64,000 nt of DNA from Mauremys mutica (Eukaryota; Chordata; Testudines; Geoemydidae), in assembly GCF_020497125.1 (NCBI RefSeq), contig NC_059077.1, positions 24,684,840 to 24,748,839 of the forward strand, given 5' to 3'. A program made the position numbers and the translations under genes. How positions within the stretch are numbered: the first letter of the stretch is position 1; the number at the start of each line of letters is the position of its first letter. The notes beneath the pieces are model-generated. The model was not told the origin of the DNA. It searched no databases and saw only the letters and a program-made list of their open reading frames with translations. Positions 33,112 through 45,929 of the stretch are shown piece by piece.

Positions 33112-36100
33112 GTAATGTAGTGTCTACACTAGGGAAGGGGTCAAACCCATTCTGAAGTGGTGGTCATATTTGTTCTGAGTCTGTGGGTTGGAATTAAAAC
33201 TTTAGTCAGTATTCTTGTCCAACCACAGAGCGAGCCTCTTTAGCTAGCACAGTTAAATATGGCATTTAAATGCAGACTTTTAAGAGGGTAAATGCATTTA
33301 TGAAACCACCTGTCGTTTGTTAATTAATTCATCCCTGCATGCATTCCTGTATGACTAATCACCCCCTCACCAATTTTTGGTGAATTTTCAATACCTTCGG
33401 CCTCAATTTGGGAATCCTCCTCTGGAGGCTTCTCTCCCACACTCCTGTAATGGGAGATTGGCAGTGGTGGCAGGAGGGACTGGGGCAGAAGTGGGGGAGA
33501 GATAAGGGACCCACTCCTGCAGATTTGGCAGCAGCAGCAGAATTGAGGTAAAGGGGACAGGAAGAACTTCTTATTTAAGCCTGTACTCTGGGGCATTGTG
33601 AGAGCAGCCGTACAAAGGACTGCTGATAAGAGGATGGGTTCAGGTACCTGTGGCCAGTCAGACATAAGCTTCTTTCTCAACTCTGCCTACACCAGCTCCT
33701 CTGAGCTGTATCAAGAAAGGCAGCAGCAGTCTGGATAGCTTCGTTAATTTTGGATGGGGCTGGATGGGAAAGGGTTCAGCCTGAGGGCTGTATGCTTGAC
33801 ACCCTTGGTTTACAGCTAACAAACACAGTTTGCTTTGTTAAGCTTTAGAACTCTTTTATTTAGCACATTACATAATGCATTTATATACTTTAATGTAACT
33901 TGGCATATAAAACTGTTCTGCCTTTCAAGATATACCTTTGTTTTTTGGAGTGGTGTTGAGGAAAGTTTTCTATATTTTATAGATTGCAAAAAAACCTAAC
34001 CACCCAACTCCCCTTCCCCAAAACCCCATCTCTCTGAAAATATTTTGGTTTTGCAAAATGCTTGTTTTCTTTACTCGTCTTATTTCTTGAGAAGGCTACA
34101 TTTTTTTTAAATCTTAAAAGAAGATTTATTACAAATTATCTACAATTCTGAGCCAGTGATGGTATGTTTAATATTTTTAATATAAAACTACATATAGCAT
34201 TGTCTACAAGTTAACAAACAAAACACCTTGTAACAACCTTATAAAGTCCCTTTCTGTCTGTTATTTTGGGCTACGCACAGCGAATTCTCAAAAATAAGAA
34301 TAAAGCACCCTCTTCACAAAGATTGAGAGAGAACAGTGGCAAATTTCAGAAGTGAAAGTACTGAGAGGAGAAAAAAAAAGTTCTTGTAAAATGTACTTTG
34401 TTTCCTTGTTTACACTGTTTCAATCTTTGTCTTAACTTTAGTTTTATTTCAAGCAATTGCTCTGTATTTTTTCCATTCAAAATTCTGTTATACATTACAC
34501 CTCCTAAGATCTAATTAAGTTTATAACAGGTAATTGATAGTTGCTGTTGTAAAATCAGACATCAACAATATTTCAGAGGCGGGGGAAAGGGTCACGGCTG
34601 GACTACTTAAAACACAAAGCTTCAAGGAAAATATTCTAAATTTACTGTAGTGTATAATAACAATATTAAAAATAATTTACAAAGCAAATTCCCTGTTCCA
34701 TAGTTACTCCTTTCTTTGCCTTTCGCAAGAGCGATTTCCAGGGCTGACTGCTGAGAGTTTTTTGGTTATGGCAAGTTTGTTGCAGACTTGCTGCTAAAAT
34801 AGAGGAGAGTATTACCCAAACAAAGAGGACCTGATCCAAAGCCCATTGAATTCAATAAATCTTGGATTAGCCCTATAAAGAGGATGTATACTTCCTGAAT
34901 CACTTTCTCTCTTGCTTTATTTATGTCCTTTTTATAAGGTTGATTCAAGGTTTATTGAATTCAGTGGGCTTTGGATCAGGTCCTCTTTGTTTGGGTAATA
35001 CTCTCCTTTATATTAGCAGTATAGTCTTGACAGAGAAACAAAGTTCTATGAAATCTTATTGGAATGTCCAGTTATTAATTTACAGTATTATATATTTATC
35101 AGTGAGCTGCTAAATTAAACTATTACAAATGAAAATGCCTTCTTAAGGATCTTTTTGTCTTTCAGTGCCCACACTGAACTCCTGTTAAGTTTAATGGGAG
35201 TTGCATGTGCTCATAATGAGAATAGCCTCCTCCCTCCCCATCCCAAAGTCCACTTGGCTGTTATTTTGGTTTTCTTTGACTACACAGAAGATAGTGACTT
35301 CTGCCCAGCCTCAGGTAGTTTTCAGTGGTATAGAACACTCATATCATGTGATTTAGGTCCCCTAGAGACACATGGAACAAGATTGTGATCTTTTAGAATA
35401 AAGCAAGGTCTTTGGTTTCTAGAGGCTCAAAAACGGTTGCCAAGCATCCAGTTTTTGACCAGAACTCCTGGATGAAAAGTCCGGTCATTGTAGTCTGCCT
35501 GTAGATAGGAAAAGGAGAGGAAGAGGGGGACATATATGTTAGCTCATTTTCATTAATACTTTTGCTTGATATTCCATTAGAAGGCATTGTGTACTGTCAT
35601 TTCTTTAAAACTGTATCCAGAAGAAGAATTCCTGTTTATTTTCTCAAGCAGATAAAGCCCCCTATTTTGTCTACTTTTTTTCTTTTGTTTAAGGCTAAAA
35701 TGTTAAGTCAGGGAATGTTCAAAGAATAATTTCTAGTGCATTGTCAAACATAAGCGCTATGTCATGTTACTTTTAATTAAAAAAATAATTTTCAGATTAG
35801 CTTGCTAAACTTCGTTACAAAGTTGTGCAAAGTGCTGGAATTTGTTCCTTGGGCTCTATAAAGCATTTTGTAGCAGAACTATAGAAATCAAATAAGTCTT
35901 CACAAACTATATAACGGACTCCAATATATTTTAGAAAACTGAACTGTTTGAAAATGAATTGCCAAAACTATGCTCTAGATGCCATGAGACCTAGGGAATA
36001 TATGGATTCATTGATAATGTTAATCAAGCTAGTCATCACGTGAAAAATTATTTGGTTTTGATTTTCATTCAGGTTTTTACTAAGCTATGAGTAAGCTTTT

Positions 36101-36409
36101 GTAAGCTATGAGTAAATTTTTTTTTTGTAATACCTGGTTAGAACGTTAAACTGCTATTTACTTTTTCTAGGTATAGTTCTTATGAATGGATTTTTTTCTC
36201 CTGTTAGTTCTGATTAATGCAAATGTAGCTGTTAAGAAATAATTGAATCAGAGAAGATGCAAGCAATTTTGTGAGAAATGTTACTCTTAATAGGTGTTTC
36301 TTGATTCCACTGGATTACATGGCTGGCCTTATAAAGTATTGTAAAATAAGTCTAAGAAATAAGCTGCCTACATTGGATTTCCTAACTTGTACTTGGGTTT
36401 TGTTTTTAG
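33112..36409 (+). other. NIPBL: NIPBL intron 5
   Basis: A 3298-base intron, donor gtaatg and acceptor gttttgtttttag. Apart from a long palindrome at 34785-35026 it holds AT-rich sequence. A G-rich patch at 33410-33560 is not identified. A short piece at about 35163-35215 (gggagttgcatgtgctcata) resembles a repeat tail. Confidence 0.9.
34785..35026. repeat. Long near-perfect inverted repeat (hairpin), probable MITE
   Basis: The left arm 34803-34863 and right arm 34947-35007 are complementary at 59 of 61 positions, separated by an 83-base loop. Weaker complementarity extends outward (34785-34802 with 35008-35026). The arms include gacctgatccaaagcccatt, a motif known in palindromic vertebrate DNA transposons. 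No target duplication was resolved. Such close arms would form double-stranded RNA in the NIPBL primary transcript. Confidence 0.85.
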
Positions 36410-36561
36410 CCGGTTTGTGCCACCACAGACAAGCTCTGGTAACAGATTTATGGCACAACAGAACAGCCCAGTGCCTAGTCCATATGCTCCTCAAAGCCCT
36501 GCAGGATACATGCCATATTCACATCCTCCAAGTTATACACCACACCCTCAGATGCAACAAG
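36410..36561 (+). CDS. NIPBL: NIPBL coding exon 5 (exon 6)
   Basis: A 152-base exon (codons 154-204 and one base of 205) encoding SRFVPPQTSSGNRFMAQQNS, then PVPSPYAPQSPAGYMPYSHP and PSYTPHPQMQQ. This proline-, serine- and glutamine-rich sequence is NIPBL. The acceptor is ggttttgtttttag and the donor gtaatt. The first base completes a serine codon with the previous exon. The exon belongs to the disordered N-terminal half, which carries no enzymatic motif. Confidence 0.97.
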
Positions 36562-37290
36562 GTAATTAGATCATCATTCTGTTCTCAGAACTCAAGATAA
36601 CTTTAACTTTGTGTGGATATTTCACAGTTCTGTAATTCCTTTCAAAGGGCCAGACCCTATTCACTGTTCATGTGCAAAATTACATTAGGTTAGCAGGATC
36701 TGTGTGTGAATAAGTTAGGCAGGAATTTGTCTAAAGTGTGCAATAGGCTGCAAAATTAGCTAACTGCCCTTTTAAAAAATCAGCTGGCATTTTATCCTGG
36801 TTTGGGAGAAAAATAGAATACAGCAATACCAAAAAACCTTGCAGAATTGAAATTTGTTGTTGTTAAATGGTTTTCAAACATTTTAAGTCCTTTTTATCAG
36901 CATAACTTGCCTTTTCTCTAAACAAACTGTTCTTAAGGCTTAGTTTCTTGGTGAAAATGTAGGATAGTTCTGTATTTCATGTTATGTATATCATCTATCA
37001 CTATTTCATGTACTAAGGGTAGTGATGAAAACTTAATGTGAAGATTTTTCCCCCCTGTATAACTTCAGGGAATGAACAGTTGTTAGGCTGTAACAGTAAC
37101 TTAAAAAATTAGAGTTCGGTCCAGGCCAAGCCACAAAACAGAGTTTGAACCCTGTCAAAGTTCAAAGATGTTACACTTGTCTTTTTTTTAGGGTGTTGGT
37201 AGTAATAGGGGCCAGCACAAAATCTGGATCTTGATCTGGATTCCAAACTCCTTGCTTCCCTCTGACCATTAACATTTGGGATGGGTTTAC

Positions 37291-38612
37291 ATAAGAATAT
37301 AAGAATGGCCATACTGGGTCAGACCAAAGGTTCATCCAGCCCAGTATCCTGTCTACCGACAGTGACCAATGCCAGGTGCCCCAGAGGGAGTGAACCTAAT
37401 TGGTAATGATCAAGTGAAGGATAGCTCAGGGGGGAGGGATAGCTCAGTGGTTTGAGCATTGGCCTGCTAAACCCAGGGTTGTGAGCTCAGTCCTTGAGGG
37501 GGCCACTTAGGAATCTGGGGCAAAATCAGTACTTGGTCCTTCTAGTGCACTAGATGACCCTTTGGGGTCCCTTCCAGTTCTAGGAGATAGGTATATCTCC
37601 ATTTTAAAAAAAAAAGTGATCTCTCTCCTGCCATCCATCTCCACCCTCTGACAAATAGAGTCTAGGGACACCATTCCTTATCCATCTTGGCTAATAGCCA
37701 TTAATGGACTTAGCCTCCATGAATTTATCTAGTTCTCTTTTAAACCCTGTTATAGTCCTAAACTTCAAAACCTCCTCAGGCAAGGAGTTCCACAGGTTGA
37801 TTGTGTGCTGTGTGAAGAACTACTTCCTTTTGTTTGTTTTAAACCTGCTACCCATCAATTTCATTTGGTGGCCCCTAGTTCTTATATTATGGGAACAAGT
37901 ATATAACTTTATTCTCTTTCTCTACCCCACTCATGATTTTATATTTCTATAATATCCCCCCTTAGTTTCCTCTTTTCCAAGCTGAAAAGTCCTAGCCTCT
38001 TTAATCTCTCCTCATATGGGACCCGTTCCAAACCCCTAATCATTTTAGTTGCCTTTCTCTGAACCTTTATTAATGCCAGTATATCTTTTTTGAGATGAGG
38101 AGACCCCATCTGTACGCAGTATTCAAGATGTGGGCGTACCATGGATTTATATAAGGGCAATAAGATATTCTCCGTCTTATTCTCTATCCTTTTTTGAATG
38201 TTTCCTAACATCCTATTTGCTTTTTTGACTGCTGCTGCACGCTGCGTGGATGTCTTCAGAGAACTATCCAGGATGACTCCAAGATCTCTTTCCTGATTAG
38301 TTGTAGCTAAATTAGCCCCCATCATATTGTATGTATAGTTGGGGTCATTTTTTCCAATATGCATTACTTTACATTTATCCACATTAAATTTCATTTGCCA
38401 TTTTGTTGCCCAATCACTTAGTTTTGTGAGATCTTTTTGAAGTTCTTGGCGGTCTGTTTTGGTCTTAACTATATTGAGCAGTTTAGTATCATCTGCAAAC
38501 TTTACCACCTCACTTTTTACCCCTTTCTCCAGATCATTTATGAATAAGTTGAATAAGACTGGTCCTAGGACTGACCCTTGGGGATCACCACTAGTTTGAT
38601 TCAAACCTATCT
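37291..38612 (-). mobile_element. CR1 LINE, 3' part with reverse transcriptase remnant
   Basis: On the minus strand an open frame of 221 residues (38604 down to 37939) encodes the C-terminal part of a CR1 reverse transcriptase. It contains GDPQGSVLGPVLFNLFINDL near the start and VKFADDTKLL, the FADD active-site motif. After it come a segment with CKVMHIGKNDPNY, a LYKSMVRPHLEYCVQ segment and IRGLERVPYEERLKRLGLFS. The 3' UTR follows and ends in the ATTCTTAT-type repeats (37291-37305 on this strand). The element is 5'-truncated as usual. Its catalytic frame is open but lacks the endonuclease and fingers, so it cannot move. A SINE lies within its 3' UTR. Confidence 0.92.
37418..37613 (+). mobile_element. 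tRNA-derived SINE nested in CR1
   Basis: The SINE has A box (tagctcagtgg), B-box-like segment and body, and ends in an A-rich tail. The CR1 sequence on its two sides is interrupted at caagtga (37411-37417) and resumes after aagtgat (37614-37620), a probable short target duplication (aagtga). The 5' end carries a partial doubling: aggatagctcag precedes the normal ggggggagggatagctcag start. Confidence 0.88.
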
Positions 38613-38729
38613 CTACTTATAATTAGGGTCACAGTGTTCTCCATGATTTTACTGTGGCAAAAGTGGCTGTCAAATGCATTGCGTATAGAAATGACCGTCC
38701 ATCCCTGAAACAAGATATATTTAATACAC

Positions 38730-38866
38730 CTCTACCCCTATATAACGCAACCCGATATAACACAAATTCGGATATAAAGCAGTAAAGGAGCGCTCCAGGG
38801 GGGCGGGGCTGTGCACTTCGAATCAAAGCAAGTTCCATATAACGCAGTTTCACCTACAAAAGAGAA
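38730..38866 (+). mobile_element. Tigger/mariner-like element, left fragment
   Basis: cacctctacccctatataac at 38729, repeated gatataacacaaattcggat and ccatataacgcagtttcacc are recognisable as a turtle DNA transposon with tatataacgc-type ends. The right inverted end is missing, so it is a fragment. It lies just beyond the CR1 5' end. Confidence 0.55.
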
Positions 38867-39825
38867 GAATGAAGACCTTGTTGCAACCTCTGTGGAAGAA
38901 AGCATTGCAAGGAATTTGTGGGGAAAGCAGAAATGATACTTTCCCTACATATGCCCATCTTATAGTGAGGTAATTGGAGAAGGAACTTTTAACATGTGTT
39001 CAGTATTTCTAATCTTTGTGGTAATATATTATTTTCATAATTGTGGTAACTAACAAAGATATAAGCTTGTAAACACACATGACCAAGAACAAATTCTATG
39101 CCAAAACACCCAGAAAAATGGCCAAAAATATAATTTTCCCTAGAATAATATAGAATTTGCAGTCTAAATTTTAAAATGTTCTTGATCTTTCTCCATTTTA
39201 ATTTTATTACTGTTTTCCCATGCATGTGATGCTACAGCCAAAATTTGCCATGAGTTACATTGACTTGATGAAGAAGTCTGCATTCTGTACATATCTGTTA
39301 ATATAGGCCTATTGTTTTCCCTGCCTGTTGTTGTGGTTCTTCACATTTTCTTTTGAGATATAGCTTGAGCTTTTTAGTCTAATCTTGTGATGATAGAATC
39401 TTTGACCTTCAGTCAAGGAATTTTTCTAAAATTTCCTTTTTCCTTTCCAGTGGAATATTTGTCATTAACAAATGTGTCTACAGCTATTTGCAGTGTTTCC
39501 TGGCTTGACCCACAAGTGTTCACCCTTTATTCATGCCTCTAACTTCTCCACTGTAACTAAATGGAAGTCTAACTTATTAAAGAATCTTGTATATTATACA
39601 AGTATATTTCACTGAGTAAAAATAATTGGTCACACTGGTACAATATCATAAATCTCTGGTAAAAGTTAGTTCATAATTCTTGTAACTACTTGTTGCTGAA
39701 GCAGTGCTGGTAAATTCAATTGATTGCCAAACCTTTTGTTGATCTCTCGCTTATGTGTATTATCAATAACTGGACTTAAAACATTTTAATATTAAATATT
39801 TTTATAATTTTTTTTCTTATTTCAG

Positions 39826-39986
39826 CTTCAGTATCCAGTCCCATTGTCTCAGGTGGGATGAGGAACATACATGAAAATAAAGTTTCAAGTCAGTTGTCTG
39901 GCAATTCAGCTAATCACCATGCTGATAATTCTAGACATGGCTCAAATGAAGACTACCTACAGATGGTGCACAGACTAAGTAGTGAT
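39826..39986 (+). CDS. NIPBL: NIPBL coding exon 6 (exon 7)
   Basis: A 161-base exon completing codon 205 and running to codon 258. It reads ASVSSPIVSGGMRNIHENKV, then SSQLSGNSANHHADNSRHGS and NEDYLQMVHRLSSD, matching NIPBL with conservative replacements (for example S for A after SPIV, as I recall the mammalian protein). The acceptor tttttttcttatttcag is strong and the donor gtatgt. The exon ends on a codon boundary. Confidence 0.96.
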
Positions 39987-42807
39987 GTATGTTACAGACC
40001 CCAACTAATTTTTTATATGAAAGGAAATGTTTGACAAATACTTGAATTGTGTGACAGGTCTAAAAACCAAATATTTTTCTGGGTTGCTGTTGACATTTGA
40101 AAAGGAATAATCAGTTTAATTAATTTTTCAATTTCTGTTTGTGTAGGTCATAATTTTAAAATTTATTTTAAATGACCACTGTTTTGCTTGAAACCACTTT
40201 TGCAACATTTATTTTGCATTGAAGAAAAGTGAAAATTGTCTCTACATATTAGCTTATTTTAAAGGGCAATTTTGCCTTGTTTTAGTTGCTCAGATACTAT
40301 ATTGATGTGGACAGGATAAGAGCCTATGTTGGTTTCATGACACATTTGAAACACCCTATTTAAAAAGTCTCTGTTAGTGATATGATCCTGTTAAACCTGA
40401 TGAAAGTTTCTTTTGACTTTTTATTTTTACTCAATACCTGTGAGCTCAAATGTCTTGCATGGAAATTTATTTTTCTGGCATCTGTGACTTCAGTTCATAT
40501 AAAGGGAGGTGAAATTCATGTTCTAATGACTGATATACAGTTTAATAACCTTTAAAAAAGAGAGTGGTGCTGTGAACTCATCCCAGATTCTTTGCTAAAT
40601 TGGTGATGAATATTCCACTTAATGAGCTCCTCATCCCGTCAACATTTTCTCAGCCTGTATATGCATCTTGTTGAGGTAATTCTTTACGAGCATGATATAT
40701 AAGAACCACTAAGAATTTTTTTTGACATCAGTTCTTTGAGCAATGCTGTTGTAATAATGCCCACTACCGGTTATGAGAGGGTCTTGAACTTGTGATATTC
40801 AGCATCAAGTCAAGCCTCTACCAAAATAGTCACTATATTAGCTTGCAGCAGTAGTAGACAGTTATCTATATAAACTAGCCAGTAGAGTGGGAGGGAGACA
40901 TGACATACACACTATACAAGTGTGATACACTTTCTCACAGAGGACTATATCAAGTGTGATAACACCTGGATCCTTAAAACCCTGAGCACAGTTAACTCAG
41001 TAAAACCAAGAGCGGGTGAATCAACTACATCATTTTTGTGTATTAAAACCAAGCACACAATCATTTAGCTGTTTCCAGATGATTGTGTTCACCAAACAAG
41101 TAATGAACAGTTAATGGAAAATCCATAACTACAGTGTGAAGTCAACAGTATTACCTTTGTAATATAAAAGGAGCATCCTTAAAATGCAGGTAGTCTCTGC
41201 TTCAGTGATACAACTTCACTAAAGTGTGAAGCTTCTTCTGGCATCAAATATACATGTTTCCCACAGTTAATTCTTATTTTAAAGGTACACTGTCAAAGCA
41301 ATCATCCATTTGTTAAAAGAAGCTTTCTTGCAAAACTTAAGAACTGGTAGAAATCTTTCAATGACATTTAAAAATAATGATTCCAAGACAGGGTTGTTTT
41401 TTTTTCCTTTAAAAAAAAAAAAGTTGCCACACAGTATATGCAGCACAAAGATTGAAGTGATATTGTAATACATGAGAAGCTGGAACAAATTAAACATAAC
41501 AGGTCTAGTGTCATTGTTCAATTTGACTGCAGAAGGTAAACAAAAATAAAGTACATTCAGGTTTTTAAATCCTTTTACATTTTAATATTTTAAGATAAGA
41601 GTTAAGGAATTAAAAAACAACAAAAAAACAACTTGACAGCATCACTTCACTTAAAGCAGACACCTGATTGTATCCAGTATAATGAGTATTGCAGAGAAGT
41701 TTTCATTGTAATTTCCTGCTTTCACACACTTACAAGTTTCTGAAACATTCTGCTTTAGAGCTGAAATTTTCTATACTTAAATGTCTCTCTAAATGTTATT
41801 TTTTTTTAAAAAAAATTAGCAAAATTCAACTTTTTGAGTTTTAGAATGCAAATAAATACTACTTCTTTCAATAGTGTCCCCATGGGTGCACCACTGTAGG
41901 TGTGGCAGCTCCTCCTGCACCTGGGATGGGAGATCTTTGGTAGCAGTGCCCATTGGGCTGCACATGCACTCCTCCCCATCTTGCACTGTGAGGGGCCTCT
42001 ATATATAGGGCTGTGTGGTCCACAGACCCTCAGTTCCTTCTCAGCCGTCTTTGGTTTGGGATGGAATCTGCTAGCAGAGTCCTCTTCCTTAGCCTTTAGT
42101 CACACTCTCCCTAGTTTGCCTGAGTATATAGCTGTTTCCATTTGTTTTTCTCCCTTTAAAAAAACCAAACTTTGTTCTCTTCCCTCCCTGTTATGTGACA
42201 CTTCCCATTTTCCCACCCTTCCTAACTGGGACCTCTCCCCCTTGGAAGTATGCCAGGATCTCCAGGATTCAAGAGGTGTCTCTCTTGTCAGGAAGCCTTT
42301 CCAATGAGCAATGGCCACTTTAGGTGCATCTGCTGCCTCAGTGAAGGCCATGACCCACAAAAGTTCTCCCACTGCATCAACTTGACCGCTCGGGCCCAAA
42401 AGCATTGTGATTTTAAATTGAAACTTCTCTTCATGGAGAGTTCTTCCCCCCCCCAGTTGGTAGCAAAGGAAGTTCAGGCTTGTATTTATTAGTTCATTGG
42501 CATGAGTGCCAATATCAGAGATCTTCTAAATATGTATAATTCTTCATGACAAACTAAATAAAATAGTGCTTTTAGCTAAAACATATTATCACTAATTCAT
42601 ATTTGTTTTCTGCATGTGCTGGTTGTAGATTCTCACTCGGACGCTGATTTCATTCTAAAATATACATAAAATATGATGAAAAGGGTCTACATTTCAAAGA
42701 GTCTTAGTTGCTAATAGTTGTCTTGTGACCTCCTTCCCAGTATTTATCCTGATTAGACTTTTTTTAGAAAATAAATGTATAATATACATTATCATCACTG
42801 TTTTTAG
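39987..42807 (+). other. NIPBL: NIPBL intron 7
   Basis: A 2821-base intron (donor gtatgt, acceptor gtttttag with a modest pyrimidine tract). Its only recognised repeat is a DIRS left end at 41861-42490. The rest is AT-rich, with a T/A run at about 41397-41424. Confidence 0.9.
41861..42490 (+). mobile_element. DIRS-type retrotransposon, left-end fragment with intact gag start motif
   Basis: The left end (ccccatgggtgcaccactgt, then ggagatctttggtagcagtg) is a closer match to the 5087 fragment than to the 19088 copy, so it is a second DIRS subfamily. The leader is followed by a frame from 42250 that encodes RCLSCQEAFPMSNGHFRC and CCLSEGHD, the CxxC...CxxCLxEGH gag signature, before the element ends after about 80 codons. 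It again has the left end and lacks everything downstream. Confidence 0.65.
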
Positions 42808-42901
42808 GATGGTGAGTCTTCAATAAGGAATGCTGCATCATTTTCTTTGCGGTCACCCCAGTCTGTGTGCTCTCCAGCTGGAAGCGATGGAACACCTAAA
42901 G
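42808..42901 (+). CDS. NIPBL: NIPBL coding exon 7 (exon 8)
   Basis: A 94-base exon (codons 259-289 and one base of 290) encoding DGESSIRNAASFSLRSPQSV, then CSPAGSDGTPK, recognised as NIPBL. It is one codon shorter than the mammalian exon as I remember it (mammals read DSSTMRN where this reads ESSIRN). Phase is preserved. Acceptor ttttag; donor gtactc, which is weaker than the others in the gene. Confidence 0.95.
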
Positions 42902-42924
42902 GTACTCTTGTAGCTAAAACAGGT

Positions 42925-42950
42925 TGTATGTATGTATGTATGTATGTATG
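42925..42950. repeat. Tetranucleotide microsatellite (TGTA)n
   Basis: About six perfect units of tgta, starting 24 bases after the NIPBL exon 8 donor. Confidence 0.95.
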
Positions 42951-45929
42951 AGTTTGTTTCCCAGTGATAAAAGACAAGTGAATTTATAAGCTATATAGTT
43001 TGATCTAACTAGCATTTTATGTTTAGATAAAACCGCAGAAGTTACGTACACATAATGATATTTTTAATTACAATTTTATTTTGGTCCCCTGTTAACTGGA
43101 AGCCTGAGAAGGACCAACATTTGACTCACTGTATTTTAAAACAGACTACTTTGGAGGATAGCAAGATTGTAAACCCTGTACGTGTTGAGGATTAAACTGT
43201 ATTAGAAGAACAATTTCCATTGTTCCATGCTAACATGGTTCAAACACATCTGAGTTATTACTTTCATAAATATAAAGAAATTATCATAACATAAAACAGT
43301 TATTGTGTTAATTGCGATGAAAGACATTGTGGTAATGTACTGTGGATGTGGCCTAAATATATTAGCTGGATAGGAAAAGTAGGAGGGCAGTTTCATAAGA
43401 TAATGTAAAAAACCCCTAAAAGTAGTTCTTTATACCAAGCTCTAGAACGTGTGTGGGTTTGTGGGGTGTGTGTGTGTGATTTCCGCCCCCCCCCCCCCCA
43501 GTGCCTCCTTACCATTTTATAACAGTAATTGACTGTGACTCGGTGAATACAGTACACAGTTCTGGTGTATGGCAGAGGATCCACAGCTATGCATATACTT
43601 AATAACTCAATGCCACAATAATAAAAAGGGGCAAAAATACTTTTTCCTGCCATTCCACTGGAAGATAATAAAATAAAATGTTTGCTAGATGGCTCAGTGA
43701 GAGAGCAAGAATAACTGAGATTGGGAAGAGAACCAAAGGATAGGGGGTGAGAAGGGAGACAGAGGATTGCTAAAAATGATTTTCACAGTTCATTGTGTTA
43801 TCTAGATATCGTATGGAAGGAAGATGAGTGCAACACCTGGTGGGTAAAGTTGTGATTGAAGTCTGGCAAATTGGAGTAAAGAATTTATTGTGTAGGTGGC
43901 AAAATAATAGTTTAGTTGCTGCCATTGTAGCCTCCACAAAGCCTTGATCAGTATAGGTGTTCCAGTTAATAAACAGTTTGGTGAATCCAGACTACCTCAC
44001 CTCAAACACGTTGTCACCCACCTTGAAAATTTTTCAGCCAACTTGTAAGATTGCTTGGACTTGGACTGGTTGTGGCAGAAGCATAGAAGTGGTGGACTAG
44101 TTGGTGTGAATTACTACGGTTCTGGGAATATTGGAGGCATTTGGGCTATAACCTTTATATTGGATCCACCCAACTCTTGTTAGCTGAAGTCCAGAAGGGA
44201 TGTATTGAGTTATTGATGTAGGCCAAAATGCCAGCATCTCTTAGTGTAGTTATTATTAAATCTTTGATCAAGAGATTATTTCTTGATGGCAAGAATCTCA
44301 GCAAATACTGCCCTGTCCTTTATCTCCTTGTAGAGAATGTTACTGTGATGGTTTACTCAGTACTTAATCTTACTGAAATAGTTCTAATAATACTTGAGTC
44401 TCCAGACCACTTAATGCTTGACAGTCTATTTTTTAGGCCTGGGTGTAGTAGGGAGACAGCGTAGTTACATTGACCAATTTCCTCTTGGTGATGAATGAAC
44501 ATCTAGTTGATTACTTTAGATCTCTTAGCTGTCTTTGATGTTTACCCATGAAAATATTGTTGACAAGCCTGCAAATAACAGAAGAGATAGAAGAAGTTGG
44601 TATTGAAAGAAAATTGTTTCCTCCGTGGAGTACCTAAAGGGTTGTATTGGACTTTCTCTCATCAGAGAGATCACATGCAAGGTACCATAGGGTTTCCGGG
44701 TTCTCAATCCTCTGGTTCAACACGTGAGGCCGTTAGGGAAGATATTGTAGATATTGAGCTTCTATGATTTGAAAATGTAGATAACCCTGAGATTTTTTGT
44801 GTATTTAATTAGAGTTGAAGAGTGTTATTGCTCAGTGTTTAATTATTATAGGTGCTGTCTGGCTGACACAGAATTTGAATAGGGAAAAGGTAATGCTTTA
44901 GACAGGTGAAAACTCCTGCAAGAAATGACGGAAGTTATATCTGCTGTCCTGATTGAGTTTGCCTGCCTTTTAAAATAAATTAAAAAATACCCTTATTCTG
45001 GGTTGTTTGGCTGTACCTCTCTTCTTACAAATACCAAAGACAGCTCTGATTTATCCATAAGGTTCCAAGGCTCGGGCATGCCTCTTCTGCCTACAATTTA
45101 GGTTCTGTGTCTACAATCATGCAAACAGAGCAATGGCTTAGTATTCCTATGGTTCCTGTTACCACGTCTTCTTTTAAAGCCAAATTTTGGGAGAGCCGTG
45201 AGAAGTGTGTAGTGGATCATTCCCCAAGTAGGACTACTCATCCAGCTCTATGCCTTCATTATTCTACTCTTCTCCATCATGGCAGAGCCAAACAAAAGGT
45301 GCTCCATCTGCGAAGAGATCTTTTCTGGAGTTACAAATGGGGAGCCCTGCCACAATTGTTCCCAATCTAGAGGCCCTCACTGTGCTAAAAGAAGGGGCTC
45401 AGAGTCTGGATGATTTGTTTGGGCCTCTACATATTCCACCCATGCCAGCCAAGAAACAGATGGAGACATCTTTGCAAGGGTTCTCTTAAGCAACAAAACT
45501 TGGTAAACAGGACTGTGCTTATCAATCAATAATGTTGCAGGATTACATAGAAAAATCTCCCCCAAACTTCTGTAAATCCTTCTCTAAAGAGTACCAAACC
45601 AGGTTCTTCATAAACAGTAACAATAATGGTGATATCTAGATCTTTATATAGTATTTTTATTCATAAATTCTCTGTGTTTTGCCAAGGAGTGGGTATTTGG
45701 GTTATTTGCCAAGTGATCTGGCATCTTTTCTGATCTTCCCTCAGGAAGATCTGAGACCTCTTCAGGATTGTTCCCCTACACTTCCTCTCCAGTTATATAT
45801 TGGATGATAAATAATACCAGAGCTCATGACACATCTCCATGGACTGTGATCCAAAAAAGAACACCAGAGAAGAAAGGAGTAGTGGTAGCCATCTCTGCAG
45901 AAAAGGCAAATATCATTCTGTATTAACAG

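Larger units (their letters stand above)
36562..39825 (+). other. NIPBL: NIPBL intron 6
   Basis: A 3264-base intron containing a CR1 LINE with a nested SINE and the left part of a Tigger-like element. The rest (36.6-37.29 kb and 38.87-39.82 kb) is AT-rich with no gene; 36640-36680 may be a short repeat tail. Confidence 0.9.
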
